In this document: positions 1 to 12,358 of the stretch, in pieces
Numbering within the stretch: position 1 is the stretch's first letter
Layout: each line of letters begins with the position of its first letter
Origin: Primulina eburnea
Lineage: Eukaryota; Streptophyta; Magnoliopsida; Lamiales; Gesneriaceae
Length of the DNA: 64,000 bases
Reading direction: 5' to 3'
Assembly (NCBI RefSeq): GCF_022965805.1
Contig: NC_133101.1
Span: 43,995,642-44,059,641, forward strand
The notes under the pieces: generated by a model
The model's database searches: none
The model's input: the letters and a program-made list of their open reading frames with translations, nothing else
Told to the model about the DNA's origin: nothing
Program-made: the position numbers and the translations under genes

Positions 1-959
1 TTGCCAAGGTGTAGGCGGTTGCACTGTTTGCAAGGTTGCCTCTCAGCAGGCTTAGGCGCTCCCGGGTTCTGTGGCTTTGGTGGCACTGGCTTCTTGTCTT
101 GACCTTGGGGCTTTTGAGGCCCTTGAGGTCTAGGAGGTCCCGTGTATGGTTTCTTGGCAGGCTGATTATTATTCTGATGTTGTTGCCTCTTACGCTGTAG
201 CTCAAAATCGATATCCCTCAAGGACTGCTCAGCCCGATATGCATAAGTAACTGCCATAGCATAATTCCCCGGATTCATCATCATAACTTTATCCCGGACA
301 GTAGGCCGTAGGCCATCCATGAAATGCCTAAGCTTTTCCTCCGCATCCCCTGCAATGAGGGGCACAAAGTGGCAACCCCTATCGAACTTCTTCACAAAGT
401 CAGCAACAGGTACGTCTCCCTGACGGAGAGTCATGAATTCCCTCTTTATCCGACTTCGGACATCAGCAGTAAAGTATTTCTCATAAAATTTTGTCTTGAA
501 CTGTGCCCATGTGAGTGTAGCAAGGTCAACACCATGCTCGGCTCCTTCCCACCATAAAGAAGCATCATCCCTAAGCAGATAAGTAGTGCATCTCACACGG
601 TCGGCGTCTCCCATGTCTAGATAGCGGAAATGCACCTCTAGCGAACGGATCCAACTCTCAGCAGCAAAAGGATCGGTGGTGCCAGAAAATTCCTTTGGCC
701 CTAGCCTCCGGAACTGCTCATAAATATCCTGCTGTGGCCTAGGTGGCGGCTGCTGCTGCTGCATCTGCTGTAACTGCAGTTGTAACTGCTGCTGTATCTG
801 TTGCTCAAAGAGACGAGTCATGCCTTCTAATGCACGAGTAGCAGGATCCCCTGGTGGGGGTGGTGGTGGTGGTGGTGGTGCATTTCCTTGACTGTTCCCT
901 GGTCGGTTAACACTGTTCTCGGCTTGGTTCTCGTGAGCGTGAGCACGTCTAGGAGGCAT
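1..959 (-). CDS. Ty3/gypsy (Tekay-like) gag, 5' part, runs off the window
   Basis: An uninterrupted frame of about 319 codons starts at the ATG at 957-959 and is still open at base 1. The first residues are MPPRRAHAHE, followed by a Pro run (about residues 30-40) and a Gln-rich stretch. Then comes a typical gypsy gag core with FSGTTDP, a WW pair, KFYEKYF, and EFMTLRQGD. The visible C-terminal end begins a zinc knuckle (CKQCNRLHLG). It is preceded by a Pro/Lys/Gln-rich linker. The protein would form the virus-like particle of the element. Pol must lie to the left, outside the window. The start lies 272 bp inside the PBS. No stop or frameshift is seen, so this gag is intact as far as visible. 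Confidence 0.9.
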   Translation of the reverse strand, partial: MPPRRAHAHENQAENSVNRPGNSQGNAPPPPPPPPPGDPATRALEGMTRLFEQQIQQQLQLQLQQMQQQQPPPRPQQDIYEQFRRLGPKEFSGTTDPFAAESWIRSLEVHFRYLDMGDADRVRCTTYLLRDDASLWWEGAEHGVDLATLTWAQFKTKFYEKYFTADVRSRIKREFMTLRQGDVPVADFVKKFDRGCHFVPLIAGDAEEKLRHFMDGLRPTVRDKVMMMNPGNYAMAVTYAYRAEQSLRDIDFELQRKRQQHQNNNQPAKKPYTGPPRPQGPQKPQGQDKKPVPPKPQNPGAPKPAERQPCKQCNRLHLG

Positions 960-1230
960 TATATCTGAATGTTTTCCAAATTCTAACGTAACCAACATGC
1001 GTTTAAATCTAAGTTCTCTAATCATGTGACAAATCCTAACTCAATTAGCAAATTAAGCATGCAAAGCATAATTACTCAAAAAGCTAATAAACATGCATCA
1101 TAAACATAATATTCATAACTTCATGCAGGTTAAATCATAAAATCACATAAAGCATGTAAAACTTACAACTTGGAGGCTTGACGACTGATCTTCCCGGCTC
1201 TGATGGTGGCACAACCCTTTAATGAACCTG
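960..1230 (-). other. gag leader of the Tekay-like element
   Basis: This is the untranslated leader between the PBS and the gag ATG of the minus-strand element. It is AT-rich, with repeated CATGC/CATAA words, and I see no reading frame in it. Confidence 0.6.
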
Positions 1231-1242
1231 GCTTTGATACCA
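1231..1242 (-). other. Primer-binding site (tRNA-iMet)
   Basis: Read on the minus strand this is TGGTATCAAAGC, which is close to the 3' end complement of initiator tRNA-Met. It lies 2 bp inside the LTR end at 1245. It fixes the orientation of the element as minus and marks 1245 as the inner LTR edge. Confidence 0.85.
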
Positions 1243-3969
1243 ACTGAAACGTCCTGATCTTCTTATTGCTTTTAAAAGTACTAGAAATTTTTTTTTCTAA
1301 ATCTCTCACATTTTCGGTCATTGCATGCACATGCACATAAAATAATCTTGCACCATTTTAAAGTAAATCATCCAACTAGTATTTGAAAATTGAAAGGTAA
1401 TAGTCAAACCAGAAATCGTAAAAACGTTTTACCAAACCTAAAAAGCAATAAATGTTGAAAAGTGTAGCCCATACTAAACTCTCCAAAAACCTCTCAAAAG
1501 CTTAAATAAATAGTCTTAAAATCTTTAAAAGAAATCATAAAGCGTAATGCGGAAAATAATGCGCTGGTCCTCGGGTTGTGTGCTCCATCAGTCCAGTAGT
1601 ATCACTCATCAAGGCCTCCCTCAGAACCACCTGCATCCATCACACCTAGTGAGTCTAAAGACTCAACACACAATAATCTTGATAACAAGTAATACGTAAT
1701 ACAGTCAACATATAACGGTGAAAAATACTTGTACTTAAAATATCTTTATCATGAAGATGCATAAACTTAAACATAATCATTTTCATAAATACTTTCATGA
1801 TGCATAAAACTTTATCATAAACCATTTCATGACATGCACATAAAAGTCTTGATCGTTTTCCTTATCATGACATAAAACATTTTAACTTGATCATAATCAT
1901 TTTCCTTTTTCCTTTTTCTTTTCCTTTTCCTTTGTTGAATTCAGATCGTTAATTGTGACTTTCCTGATCATGCTCATGAGGGTCGATGGATCCATCTATG
2001 TAAAACCACAGTACTGGGCGGCGGGGGACACCGGCAACACTCTCACCGGTCAACCGGGCCCTGGCCTATCGTGATTCGAATAGAAATACGATCGTCGGGG
2101 CTCCCTCTGGGGCCTTTTCCCATAAATGGGCTCCCTCTGGGGCCTTCTCCCCTCACGATATTTCCATTCTTCCGTTACCACAAAACCGTTACCACATATC
2201 CGTTACCACATATTCGCAATGATAGAAACACGATCGTCGGGCTCCCACTGGGACCATAACCCTCACGACGTCGCCACCATTAACGAATTAGTCACAATAA
2301 CTTCACATCCTTCAACATTTTTCATTTCATTCGCATCACTTAGAAAAATCATGAATATCATTACATTTTTCATTTTTGAAACCAAGCATGCAACATGTAT
2401 TTTAAATGTCTTCTCTCAGTCACAAATAACAAATAGACATTTAAAATCATAATTTATGTGACGTCCCGAAAATTTGAGGTCCACGTGAACCACGTGCGTG
2501 CAAGTTATTAAATTCCTTATGTATTTTATTAAATGATTTTAATGCATGTTTATTTTATTAATCGGTGTTTTAATTCATGATTTATGAATTTTAATTATTT
2601 TAAATTATTATGCGTTTAGTGGGTACACGTTAAAATGTTTTCTTGAGTTTCTTGGTTCAGGCGATTATTCGAGGCGGGATAGCGCAAAAGACCCGGTGAC
2701 GATTGTTGGCAATTTAAATGTGGTATTTTATTTTAAGTCAAGGAAGGGGCATTTAAATGATTTATTTAGTTTAAGCATTTTTAAAGCCTAATTTAATTAT
2801 TAGGTAAATTTATGATTTTTAAACTTTTAAAATGTATCACTTGTGCATTTCATTTTAAAATTAAGGAATTTTATTCAAGATTTATAGGTATTGATATGTT
2901 TAATTAATCTAATAATTTAGTTAGTATTTTAAGTAGCCACCTAATTAGCCTTTCATTTTTTAATTAGTATTGTAAATGAGTAATTAAGCAAAAATTATTC
3001 CCCTAATTTACTAAACTCACGCACACACACATTATTACACACACCACTCACGTAAGTCACACACATATTTTATTTGCACACACACATTCTTCCATCTCAT
3101 TTTCTTGAGAAAGAAACCTAGGGTTCTAAGATACACAGCAGCCGCCCCCTCCCTCTCCATATTCTCCAGCAAATTTCGGTGATTTTATTGCAAGAAATAG
3201 TGTCACGTTCGTCCCGGATCAACCTCGCTTCTATCTCCGCTTCGGTGTCGTCGTTCGATAACGTTTAAGATTCAAAAGGCACGTATATTCTGTTCTTTCT
3301 GCATCGATCTTGTCATATTATGTGTTGGGCTATTTTTATGCGTAAAAATTCATGTGTGACATTCGTCGTTTGAGCGGAAAATGGTTTGAATGCGTTTTGA
3401 AATACTTTTTAGATCTAAAAACTCGTAACTTACTGTTCTGTCGAAAACTGCGATTTTTCCGTCGGGATTTTGAGAAAACTTTCAACTAGAAAATTGTAGA
3501 ACTTTTCGATACCTTCGATTTGATATAAAATTCGAGATTTTTGGATGAAAATTGAGTGAGTTATGACGTTTTTCGTGGGACTGCTCAAACTGCGTTTTCA
3601 GAAAATTATGTATTGATGTGTTCTTGAGATTTTATGGTTGCAGGCTTCGTTGGGGATCGACGGGTGATCGTTGCTACGTCTAGGTATGCTTAGTATGATG
3701 TTGGGTTGTTATTTGATAGGTTGTTTAGTGTCGATAGGCACTCGACCTCATTAAAGCCGTAGGAAACGTTTCGGTGTCAATTGCCACGTTTTTGAATGAT
3801 ATGCGTCGTAAGGTGAACATTGTGCTTTGGGAGTCTATGCGAATGTGTTTTAAGGTTATGGCAAGCTAGGATGGGTCTCGAGGTGTCCACTCATAGTCCG
3901 TACAATCGGGTCTAGTCGAGTAAGCAAAAACCCGTACAGAATTTCCGAAGATTTACTTGTCCCGCAGGT

Positions 3970-4232
3970 ACACGGACCCACGGACGGACCCTGACACGGG
4001 ATCCGTGCCTTTGTTACCTCAGCAGTGCCAAGTTCCCGAGAGTACACGGACCCTCCACACGGACCCATGCACGGGTTCCGTGCCCCTCTCCTTTCCGAGT
4101 GTTCCCTTCACAGTATCTACACGGACCCTGACCCGGACCTATAGACGGGGTCCGTGCCTTTACTTTTCGACACACACACCATGCAGTATCTACACGGACC
4201 TAAGCCCAGACCCAGGCACGGGGTCCATGTCC
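3970..4232 (+). repeat. Four ~75-bp units with CACGGACCC/GGGTCCGTG hairpins
   Basis: Units start near 3970, 4044, 4119 and 4192. Each opens with ACACGGACC and closes 30-40 bp later with a reverse complement such as GGGGTCCGTG. The third unit has perfect 9-bp arms; the others have one or two mismatches or a bulge. The array is GC-rich in an AT-rich LTR. Confidence 0.8.
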
Positions 4233-4590
4233 TCCTATTTTTGGGATACATTCTTTCATCACTTAGGATTCGGTTTGAGGTTGTATGTTAAGGTTTAATA
4301 TGATGTTTTCAAGGTCGAGTCATGGGAAAACTTAGAACGTCCTAAGTATTGATTAAGCTTAGGAGTAAGTATGATTTCTACGTCTAAGTTATGTCAGTTA
4401 AGTATGCAGTTTCATGTTAGTATGTGCAGCAGCGACGGCCCCAGTCAAAGTCCCAACGAATCCCTCAACGCCAAGTAAGTATGTATGACGTGCAAAGAAA
4501 ATATTTTAAGTTTTTGAGGTATGCTAAATGTCTTGTGACCAAAAGTGAATGGGTTTGGAAGTCGGTGAACGTGGCCGAGGACCTCTCTAC

Positions 4591-4747
4591 CCCGTTAAAT
4601 TATGAACGGGTTTGAAGTTAGGATTGGAAAGCGTTAAATTATGAACGGGGACCAATCCGCCCGTTAAATTATGAACGGGTTAGATCGTGGTTGTGAAGCG
4701 TTAAATTATGAACGTGGATCAACTGGCCTGTTAAATTATGAACAGGG
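4591..4747 (+). repeat. Five copies of a GTTAAATTATGAAC hairpin
   Basis: Copies lie near 4591, 4631, 4660, 4698 and 4727, with spacing alternating between about 29 and 38-40 bp. Copies 1 and 3 are CCCGTTAAATTATGAACGGG, a 6-bp stem with an 8-nt loop. Copy 5 has CCTGTT in the left arm and AACAGG in the right, a compensatory pair change. Copies 2 and 4 have shorter stems (GCGTT/AACG). Confidence 0.85.
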
Positions 4748-7317
4748 ATCTCATGTATGTGGCAGTGGATACGTCCCTGTCAGCCCAGTACTGTGGTGTG
4801 TCTGATCAGGCGTTTATTATGTTACGGGTCACTTGCTTTGAAACATCCTCTACGCAAAAATGATGAAGTTATGTATGTGCAAGTATGTTCAAGTATGCAG
4901 CATGTTTATGAAAATTTTAAGTTATGGCACGTCGAAGTATGTATGTACGTATGTTCAAGTTTTAATACGCAAGTTCAAGTTTCAAGTTATGTATGTCCTA
5001 TTTTAAAGTTGCATGTGATTTTATTATGTAGTACTCGTTATACCAGTTTATACGTGTTGAGTCTTTAGACTCACTAGACTTGATCGATGCAGGTGACTAT
5101 GTTGATGAGGAGACGGGAGGTGGCGACCAAGGGGCAGGCTTGGACTGAGCGGGAGGCTAGACCCGAGGAAAATACATTTATACTCTGATTTTATGATTGG
5201 GTTGTGAGACTTTTCGAGACAGCTTCTCTTTTAGCACATTTAATTGTGATGGTTGATTTTAAAGATATTTTATGAATGATGAGTGACGAACGTGTGGATG
5301 TTTTTATTTTAGAAAATTTTTAATTTTTCCGCAAATTTTAAGTATGAGAAGTACGGTTCGTTACAATTTAATCGTGAACATTTCATAAACATTTTAAACA
5401 TAATCATAATAGCATAAAATAGCATTTCGGGCACTGCCATGACCTTTACTAATTTCCCGGTGTAAAATGACCGTTTTACCCCTGGCTACGACATTTTACG
5501 TTTTCGACTTTTTTTCTTGATTTTATGACTCTAATACGTCCCAAATAATTATTTAAGCTTACGCGAATTTTTCCGTAATTTTATTTGGCTTAAAACTTAG
5601 ACTTTTTAAATTATCTTTTCTTAATTATTTGAACGGTGTTTTAATCCCGAAAAATACCAAACTTTAATATAAAATTCCTAAATTCTAAATTTAGTCTTTT
5701 TATATTATTTTAGCCCTTATGGACCACAACTCGACCCCCGTGAGTCGTTTTCCAAAAATTCTTTATTTACAACTCGTTTTGACACCTAAACTTCGACCCC
5801 GAGCCATCACCTAATTTTCACGAGTTCGTCCCGAGCCATATCAAGCCAAAAGGTGCCCAACATGACAAAGTACCCTAATGGACTCTAAGTTAGACAAAAC
5901 AAGCCCCAAAAACTCAAAAACGAGACCACCAAAACTGAACCCTATCCGGCCGAGAGTTGCATCATGAACGTAGACTTTGTGTGTGATCGTGTGACTCCTA
6001 TCAACGCTATACTAACCAAGCCCAACGCATGGACACTTGCTTAGGACCCTAATGAACCTTCCTAGCCCAGCCCGTGCCCCATGCTTCGAGCCACAAGCGC
6101 CTGATAGCGACGCGACCCTGCACAAAATCTGTGCGCTAATCTCGGGTGGGAGTCCTTGCATGCAAGGACTCCTCCTTGCCCTTCGGTTATGAGTCCTAGC
6201 TTGGCTAGGACTCTTCTCAGACCAAGAACAGCCCCGGACGAGCCCTGGACCAAGCCACGACCCCGCCCCTTTTCTCCCAAGCCAACCCGATCGTCCCCAA
6301 CAATTTTGACAGCAAGTTACGTTCTTTTCTATTTCTTGTTTCTTCTTTCTTTCTTTCTTGGTTTGATCGATCTAGGTGTGGTGTGTGGGACTCTAGAACA
6401 AAAGCGTAAACTTATCCCTAACCATGGCAGCCCCTAAACATAGACAACACATGATTTGATTCATAAAGAAAACACATGATCAAAGCATATACATGAAAAA
6501 AAAACGAAATTCTGAAAGAAACCCCAAGATTTTCATGTACACATAATTTAATGCAATAATATGATGTAGTGGATGAGTAAAAGGAGATTAAGGTGTGCCT
6601 TTGCGTTTTATACGCTCGAAAATCCGTTGACGGCGAAGAACGGAGGAGACGACAAGTCTTAGAACTCCACGAGAAACTCTTCCCTTAAAATCGTGAGGCT
6701 GCTGCTGAGTGTGTGTGTGTTGTGTGGTGTTTGAGAGAGTTTTCAAAATCTTAAAAGTGGGTGGCCGATTATGTTTCTAGAATTGTGTAGGTTTTTTGTA
6801 AATTTTATACTTTAAATACTAATTACCCCTTAATCTAGACATTAGGCCTATTAAGCCAAAAATTAAAGCCCAATTAATTAAATTAGGATTTAATTAAAAA
6901 GATAGTAAAGTTTTCTTTTGAATAAAAATGTGAATTTAATAGCCGGGATGCTCGAAAGCTCGAATTTTATTTGAAAAGCCAATACCGATAAAAATTACGT
7001 TCCGGCGTATAAAATCATCTCACAACCCTATATTTTCGAAAATACTAAAAAGCATCGACCATATTTTAAATAATTTAAAAAAATTATTTAATAAAAATAT
7101 TTTACATTTTCTTCCGCCCTCGGTCCCCGTTTCTCGATCGTCGCTTGAATAATCCTTAAAATACAGTTTTATGCATGATGACAATTAAATCTCATTTCGC
7201 AAATAAACATGTATGTCACATAATTAATTAGCAATTAAAATAAATTAGTTACTCATTTTCCATAATTTCTTAGATTCGCATGCAGTTGGATTACGTCGTC
7301 TAATTTTGGACCTTACA

Positions 7318-8768
7318 ATATAACCATCACTTGATTTTACCCAAGCCCACTAGTTTAATAATTATTTCTAATTAGGCTCTACAAGTCCAATGTTGTTTAA
7401 TTAATCCAACACTTGAATTAATTTAACTATTTGAACTCTACTAGGTCCACTAGTGTTTAATTAATTCAACACGTGAATTAATTTAATTTAGTCCATAATA
7501 ATGTTTATGAAAATAACAATTTTGAAATACATTATTTGTATGGCCAACCTTTAATTTAGGAACACTTCCTCAAATTAAAAGTTACATTCTCCTTATAGAC
7601 GTCATACTTCTATTTTTCCTTACGCTTATAAATTCCTTTATAAGCCATTCAACACACTGAACTATTTTACTTCTCAACGAGATCTAAAAAGTTAGCACTT
7701 GTGTGACCCTCAATGGTTCATTGATACAACTAGCCGTGGGTTCACATCTCCATGTGACTCGGACTAAACATGTCCTTATATGAGCATACCCCATTGCTCC
7801 ATTCTTACTTATCAACTCCTTGATAACAAGAACGTCAGAACTCAAGTCTGATATACCCAACCAATCATGTTAAACGCCTAGCAGCATCGCTTACATGATT
7901 CCCTATGTATCAAATGATAGTGCCTGCAAGAACAATTCAATTATGGTTAGCGTACAGTACGGTCCCTTCAACTCATATATCCCGACCGATTCGACAACCA
8001 TTGGTATACCGAGTGTTGTCAATAAATCGATACTATGTGTCATGTCGTAGTTGTATCGATGGTGTAATCTAAGAAACCCCTTTCTTAATTACCAACATAC
8101 TTTGATCAGAGATTTCATACTACATACACATAGGATATCCACACCCGAAGGTTAGCGGTGAATCCCCGACTACAATGCATCGACTCCTATATGTTTCGAC
8201 AAAACACCCAAACTTGCCACCTGATGCCCCTTGAGAGTCGGTAAACAAGTAAAAATGTAATGCTAGCACATAGAGTCTCAATGTTGTCCCGGGTCATAAA
8301 GACTAATGGTGTACAACCATAGACTAGGTTGTTTCTACTCGATAAGTGAGAACCACTTGGAAAGTTCTTTATGGAGGGTTGTTCAGTGCACTCTACCAGG
8401 AGCACCTATCTGCATGCTCGGACATCACAATGTCCTCTACCAATGAAACATGGTAATCACATCGCAGATACTAGTCTCGAACTCGAGCGGCCTATATCCT
8501 TCTTAGCAGTGGCTGTATCGACTAGGAACTGTTTAGAATATACAGTATTCCAAATATGAGTTTCATGATACTCATCATATGAGCATCTCATATTCTTTCT
8601 ACTATTTTTATATTCAAGGGTTTTATCTATGCAACTAGCATGGGTATACAGATAAAAATGTGCCAAAATCAAGTATTTGAAATATTATTAAAATAAAGAT
8701 TGCTTATACATAGAGTTTCATTGTGAACACTCGGCCAACACTTGGCTCGACGGGCACCGACTCTAACA
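7318..8768 (-). repeat. COP-A 3' LTR, part right of the Tekay-like insertion
   Basis: It matches 14657-15816 of the 5' LTR almost base for base and continues about 300 bp further to the outer end CTCTAACA at 8761-8768 (TGTTAGAG on the minus strand). Its other end is beyond the window because the Tekay-like element interrupts it at 7318. The full LTR is about 2 kb, judging from the solo copy at 26941-28928. Confidence 0.85.
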
Positions 8769-8784
8769 ATCTCCCACTTGCACT
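8769..8784 (-). other. Polypurine tract of COP-A
   Basis: Read on the minus strand this is GTGCAAGTGGGAGATT, directly before the LTR start TGTTAGAG. This is the usual plus-strand priming site. The sister element has GTGCAAGTGAGAGATT at the same place. Confidence 0.75.
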
Positions 8785-8787
8785 AGA

Positions 8788-10412
8788 GCCAACTACCCAT
8801 ATGCTTCAAACCCATCGATTCACAATGCTTCTCGAATAATGGTCCAGGTAAAGGCTTAGTTAGCGGATCAGCAACATTATCTGTGGAGCCGACTTTGTCA
8901 ATCGAGACATCTCCTCTTTCCACAATCTCTCGGAGGATGTGGTACTTTCTCAATACGTGTTTGGATTTCTGATTAGACCTTGGCTCCTTTGCTTAAGCTA
9001 TAGCTCCCGTGTTGTCACACAATATCGGGACAGGAGCAACTCCATTAGGAATGACGTCCAACTTCTGGACGAAATTCCTTATCCAAATAGCCTCCTTTGC
9101 TGCATCTGATGCAGCAATGTATTCAGCCTCTGTGATGGAATACGTAGTACTGTCTTGCTTGGAGCCCTTCCAAGAGACAGCAGCACCATTGAGCATGAAT
9201 ACAAACCCAGAGATTGACTTCGAGTCATCGATATTGCTTTGGAAGCTAGAGTCGGTATAGCCTTCCAATTTCAGTTCTCCACCCCATAGACAAAGAACAA
9301 CTTATTGGTCCTTCTCAAATACTTGAGGATGTCTTTCACAGCTTTCCAATGTGGAAGACCAGGGTTGGATTGATATCTACTCACTACACTTAGTGCGAAA
9401 GCGACGTCAGGACGTGCAGATATCATCCCATACATGATGCTACCAATCGGAGACGCATAAGAAATGCTTTTCATCGCCGCTATCTCTGCATCAGTCTTGG
9501 GAGACATAGACTTGGATAGGGGCACGCCATGACACATTGGTAGATGTCCTCTCTTGGACTCATCCATCGAGCACCGCTTCACGATGGTATCAATGTATGT
9601 GGACTGGGTGAGACCAAGCAATTTTTTTTATCTATCTCTATAGATCCGTATTCCCAATACAAAATATGCTTCACCTAAGTCCTACATCGAGAACTTACTC
9701 GCTAACCATATCTTAGTTGATTGCAACATTCCTACATCATTCCCAATGCGTAGAAAGTTATCAACATACAGCACTAGGAATGACACAGCACTCCCACTGA
9801 CCTTCTTATACATATATGGTTCCTCAGGACTCTTAGTAAAACCAAAATCTTTGATTGTATTGTCGAATCTGAGGTTCCAACTCCTAAATGCCAGCTTTAG
9901 ACCAAAAATAGATCTCTGAAATTTGCATACCATATGCTCACTTCCAATAGATGTAAACCCTCAGGTTGAGACATGTAAATCTCTTCCTTAATATCCCAAT
10001 TAAGAAAGGATATCTTGACATCCATCTGCCATATCTCATAGCCATACCATGCAGCTATGGCTAGCAATATCTTTATAGACTTGAACATTGCAACTGGAGA
10101 AAATGTTTCCTCAAAGTCAACTCCTTGTCTTTGAGTATATCCTTTTGCCACCAATCGTGCCTTGAAGGTCAATACCTTCCCATCCGCCCCAATTTTCCTC
10201 TTGTAAATCCATTTACACCCTATGGGAACAATTCCCTCTGGTGGATCCACGAGATTCCACAATTGGTTTGAAAGCATGTAATTCATCTCAGATTCCATTG
10301 CTTCAAGCCATCTGGATGAATCGGCATCAGATAATGCTTCCTTGAAGGTCCTTGGATCACATCCATGGTTAGGTTCATCATGGTCCTCTTCAAGAAGCAG
10401 ACCATACCTCAT
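8788..10412 (-). pseudogene. COP-A reverse transcriptase and RNase H
   Basis: Frames at 9897-10412, 9682-9933, 9271-9621 and 8993-9268 together cover a copia RT-RNase H. The start includes WNLVDPPEG, GCKWIYKRKIG and ARLVAKGYTQRQGVDFEETF. The polymerase motif reads YVDN instead of YVDD, which removes a catalytic Asp. RNase H has GYTDSSF, EAEYIAASDAAKEAIW and CDNTGAIA; a stop follows, and the conserved tail SKHVLRKYHILREI and DPLTKPL is readable in the same direction down to about 8788. At least three frameshifts or stops separate the pieces. Product would be the reverse transcriptase polyprotein; it is dead here. Confidence 0.85.
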
Positions 10413-10502
10413 AGATGGTCTCGAGACTCTCTCTGATCTTCTAGGAGCTTGTATCTCCTCTTTTGGCTCTTCGGGTGTGGGTTCTATAATTGTGGGTGTC
10501 TC

Positions 10503-11395
10503 TCAAACCTCTTCGAGTTCTATCATCTCCCCTTTTCTATCTAATAGAAATTCCTTTTCCAAAAAGGTTGCATTCCTAGAAACAAACACTTTTGTTTCTT
10601 GGGGATGATAGAAATAATATCCAACTGAATTCCTTGGATATCCCACAAAGTAACATAAAATGGATCGACTGTCCAATTTATCTCCCACTACCTACTTCAC
10701 ATAAGCAGGGCACCCCCCATATTCTAAGATAAGAATATTTAGGTGGCTTACCCATCCATATCTCATATGGTGTCTTGTCAACTGCCTTTGAATGGACATT
10801 GTTCAACAACAGTGCCGCTGACTCAAGCGCATATCCCCAAAAAGGATGGCGGCAACTCCGTGAACCCCATCATACACCGAACCATGTCAATCAAAGTCCG
10901 ATTACGACGCTCCGAAACACCATTCAACTGCGGTGTAGCAGGCGGAGTCCACTGCGAGAGAATCCCATTCTCCCTAAGATACTCTTGGAACTCGGCACTC
11001 AAGTACTCACCACCTCGATCCGATCGAAGTGTCTTGATGCTTCGTCCCAACTGTTTCTCTACTTCACATCTGAATTCTTTGAATCTTTCAAAGGCTTCAG
11101 ACTTGTATTTCATCAAATACACATACCCATACCTCGAAAATTCATCGGTAAAGGTGATGAAGTAGGCATGTCCATGCTTAGTGGTGATGCTAAACGGACC
11201 GCAGACAACGGTATGGATCAAATCCAATAACCCTTTGACTCGCTCCACATGGCCCTTAAAGGGAATTTTGGTCATCTTTCCTTTCAGACAGGATTCACAA
11301 GTCGTGAGAGCATTAATATCAGACATATCAAACATGCCCACTCCCACTAGCTTGTTCATCCTTCTTAGGAAAAATGTCCTAATCGAGCATGCCAC
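10503..11395 (-). pseudogene. COP-A integrase
   Basis: The 190-residue frame at 10823-11395 carries the integrase core: CESCLKGK, then FITFTDEFSRYGYVYLMKY, LRSDRGGEYLS, and QLNGVSERRNRTL with the catalytic Glu. The first catalytic Asp seen in the sister copy (HTDVCGP) is Val here (HTVVCGP). The C-terminal part continues in a second frame at 10503-10688 (LDSRSILCYFVGYPRNSVGYYFY). The break between them shows a stop and probable frameshift. Integrase would insert the cDNA; this copy cannot work. Confidence 0.85.
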
Positions 11396-11499
11396 AATTG
11401 TGCCGATTTTAGAGTATCTTGTTTTCGCTTGTTTTTTGTTGTTATTTGTTGGACATTTTTTAGTGGAATATCTTTCAATTTTAAGTTATAGAGATCGTT

Positions 11500-12358
11500 T
11501 TAAAGTTCTCCAGTACCAATTAAACATTCATTCTTGTAAATGTTGCAAACACCTTTGCTAAATAAACAAGAATATCCATCTTTATCTAGCATAGAAATGG
11601 AAACAAAGTTTTTCACCAAATCAGGTACAAACAAAACATCTCTTAAAATTAACTTAAAATCATTGTTCAAAGGTAAGTAAACATCTCCTATGGCCTTGGC
11701 AGCAACTCTTGCTCCATTGCTCATCCTCAAGAAGGTCTCACCTTCCCTAAGCCTTCTACTTTTTCCCATCACCTGTAACTCATTACAGAGATGTGAGTCA
11801 CAACCGGTATCCAATACCCATGAAGTAGAGTTAATTGAAATGTTTACTTCAATATAGAACATACCGTTTCCAGAACTCTTCTGGGCAAGATATTCCCTGC
11901 AATTACGCCTCCAATGTCCAGGCTTCTTGCAGTGATGACATACATCAGTAGTCTTGTCAGCTTTCACTGGTATGGCTGCCACAATGGGACTAGGAGATTG
12001 CCTCTTCAAGGGCACGTTCTTCTTGGGACGCTGGAAATAACGCTTCTTTCACTTCCCAGGTGGACCAGTCTTCGTACTAGATGAAGAGCCCAGATAAAGA
12101 ACCGACTTCTCATCTTTCATAGAAGCCTGGATATAACACTTGGCTTTCAAGTCATGGTCACACCATTCCTTGTAAGTATGCAATTCCTCAGGAGTGCAGT
12201 AAGTCGGAGCCTCAACAGGGGACGACTTAGTTAAGTGTATACGCTATCCTTTCCGAATTCAAGACGATTTTCAGATTTCTTAGCCAATTAAGATAATTAG
12301 GTCTTGTTAATGCGTGTTTGTCGAGTATTATAGATAGCGAATTGCGAATCGAAGACAT
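11500..12358 (-). pseudogene. COP-A gag and protease
   Basis: The gag ATG lies at 12356-12358 and reads MSSIRNSLSI, then NYLNWLRNLKIVLNSERIAY, before a frameshift near 12235. The middle of gag is missing: the sister element has about 355 more bases here (26270-26625), so the coding sequence jumps from CYIQAS to EKSVLYLG. The frame at 11500-12015 (171 codons) has the zinc knuckle CHHCKKPGHWRRNC and the protease site WVLDTGCDSHL. The gag-protease part would package the RNA and mature the particle. Confidence 0.85.

Larger units (their letters stand above)
2457..5365 (+). mobile_element. Solo LTR, Ty3/gypsy family with hairpin arrays
   Basis: The 2909-bp unit begins TGTGACGTCCCG, ends CGTTACA and is flanked by perfect 5-bp repeats ATTTA (2452-2456 and 5366-5370). 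It has no internal coding region or PBS, so it is a solo LTR left by recombination between the two LTRs of a full element. It carries a CA-rich stretch near 3010-3090, two repeat arrays (3970-4232, 4591-4747), the shared CCCAGTACTGTGG box at 4784-4796, and the GAGTC-TTTA-GACTC dyad near 5059-5072. No protein is credible in it. Confidence 0.9.
1245..7317 (-). repeat. 5' LTR of the Tekay-like element, interrupted by a solo LTR
   Basis: On the plus strand it begins TGAAACGTCC and ends CCTTACA, giving TG...CA ends on the minus strand. Removing the nested solo LTR and its 5-bp duplication leaves about 3.16 kb, a normal length for Tekay LTRs. The LTR lies in a copia LTR: the flank after 7317 (ATATAACCATCACTTG) matches the uninterrupted copy near 14657, so ATATA at 7318-7322 is the right-hand target duplication. 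The left-hand one is outside the window. A dyad at 1651-1664 (GAGTC-TAAA-GACTC) is shared with other gypsy LTRs here. Confidence 0.85.

Noticed and set aside
6156..6437. 93-codon frame in the Tekay-like LTR
   Set aside because: Pro/Ser-rich chance frame in a GC-richer patch of the LTR; no motif and no conservation seen elsewhere in the window.
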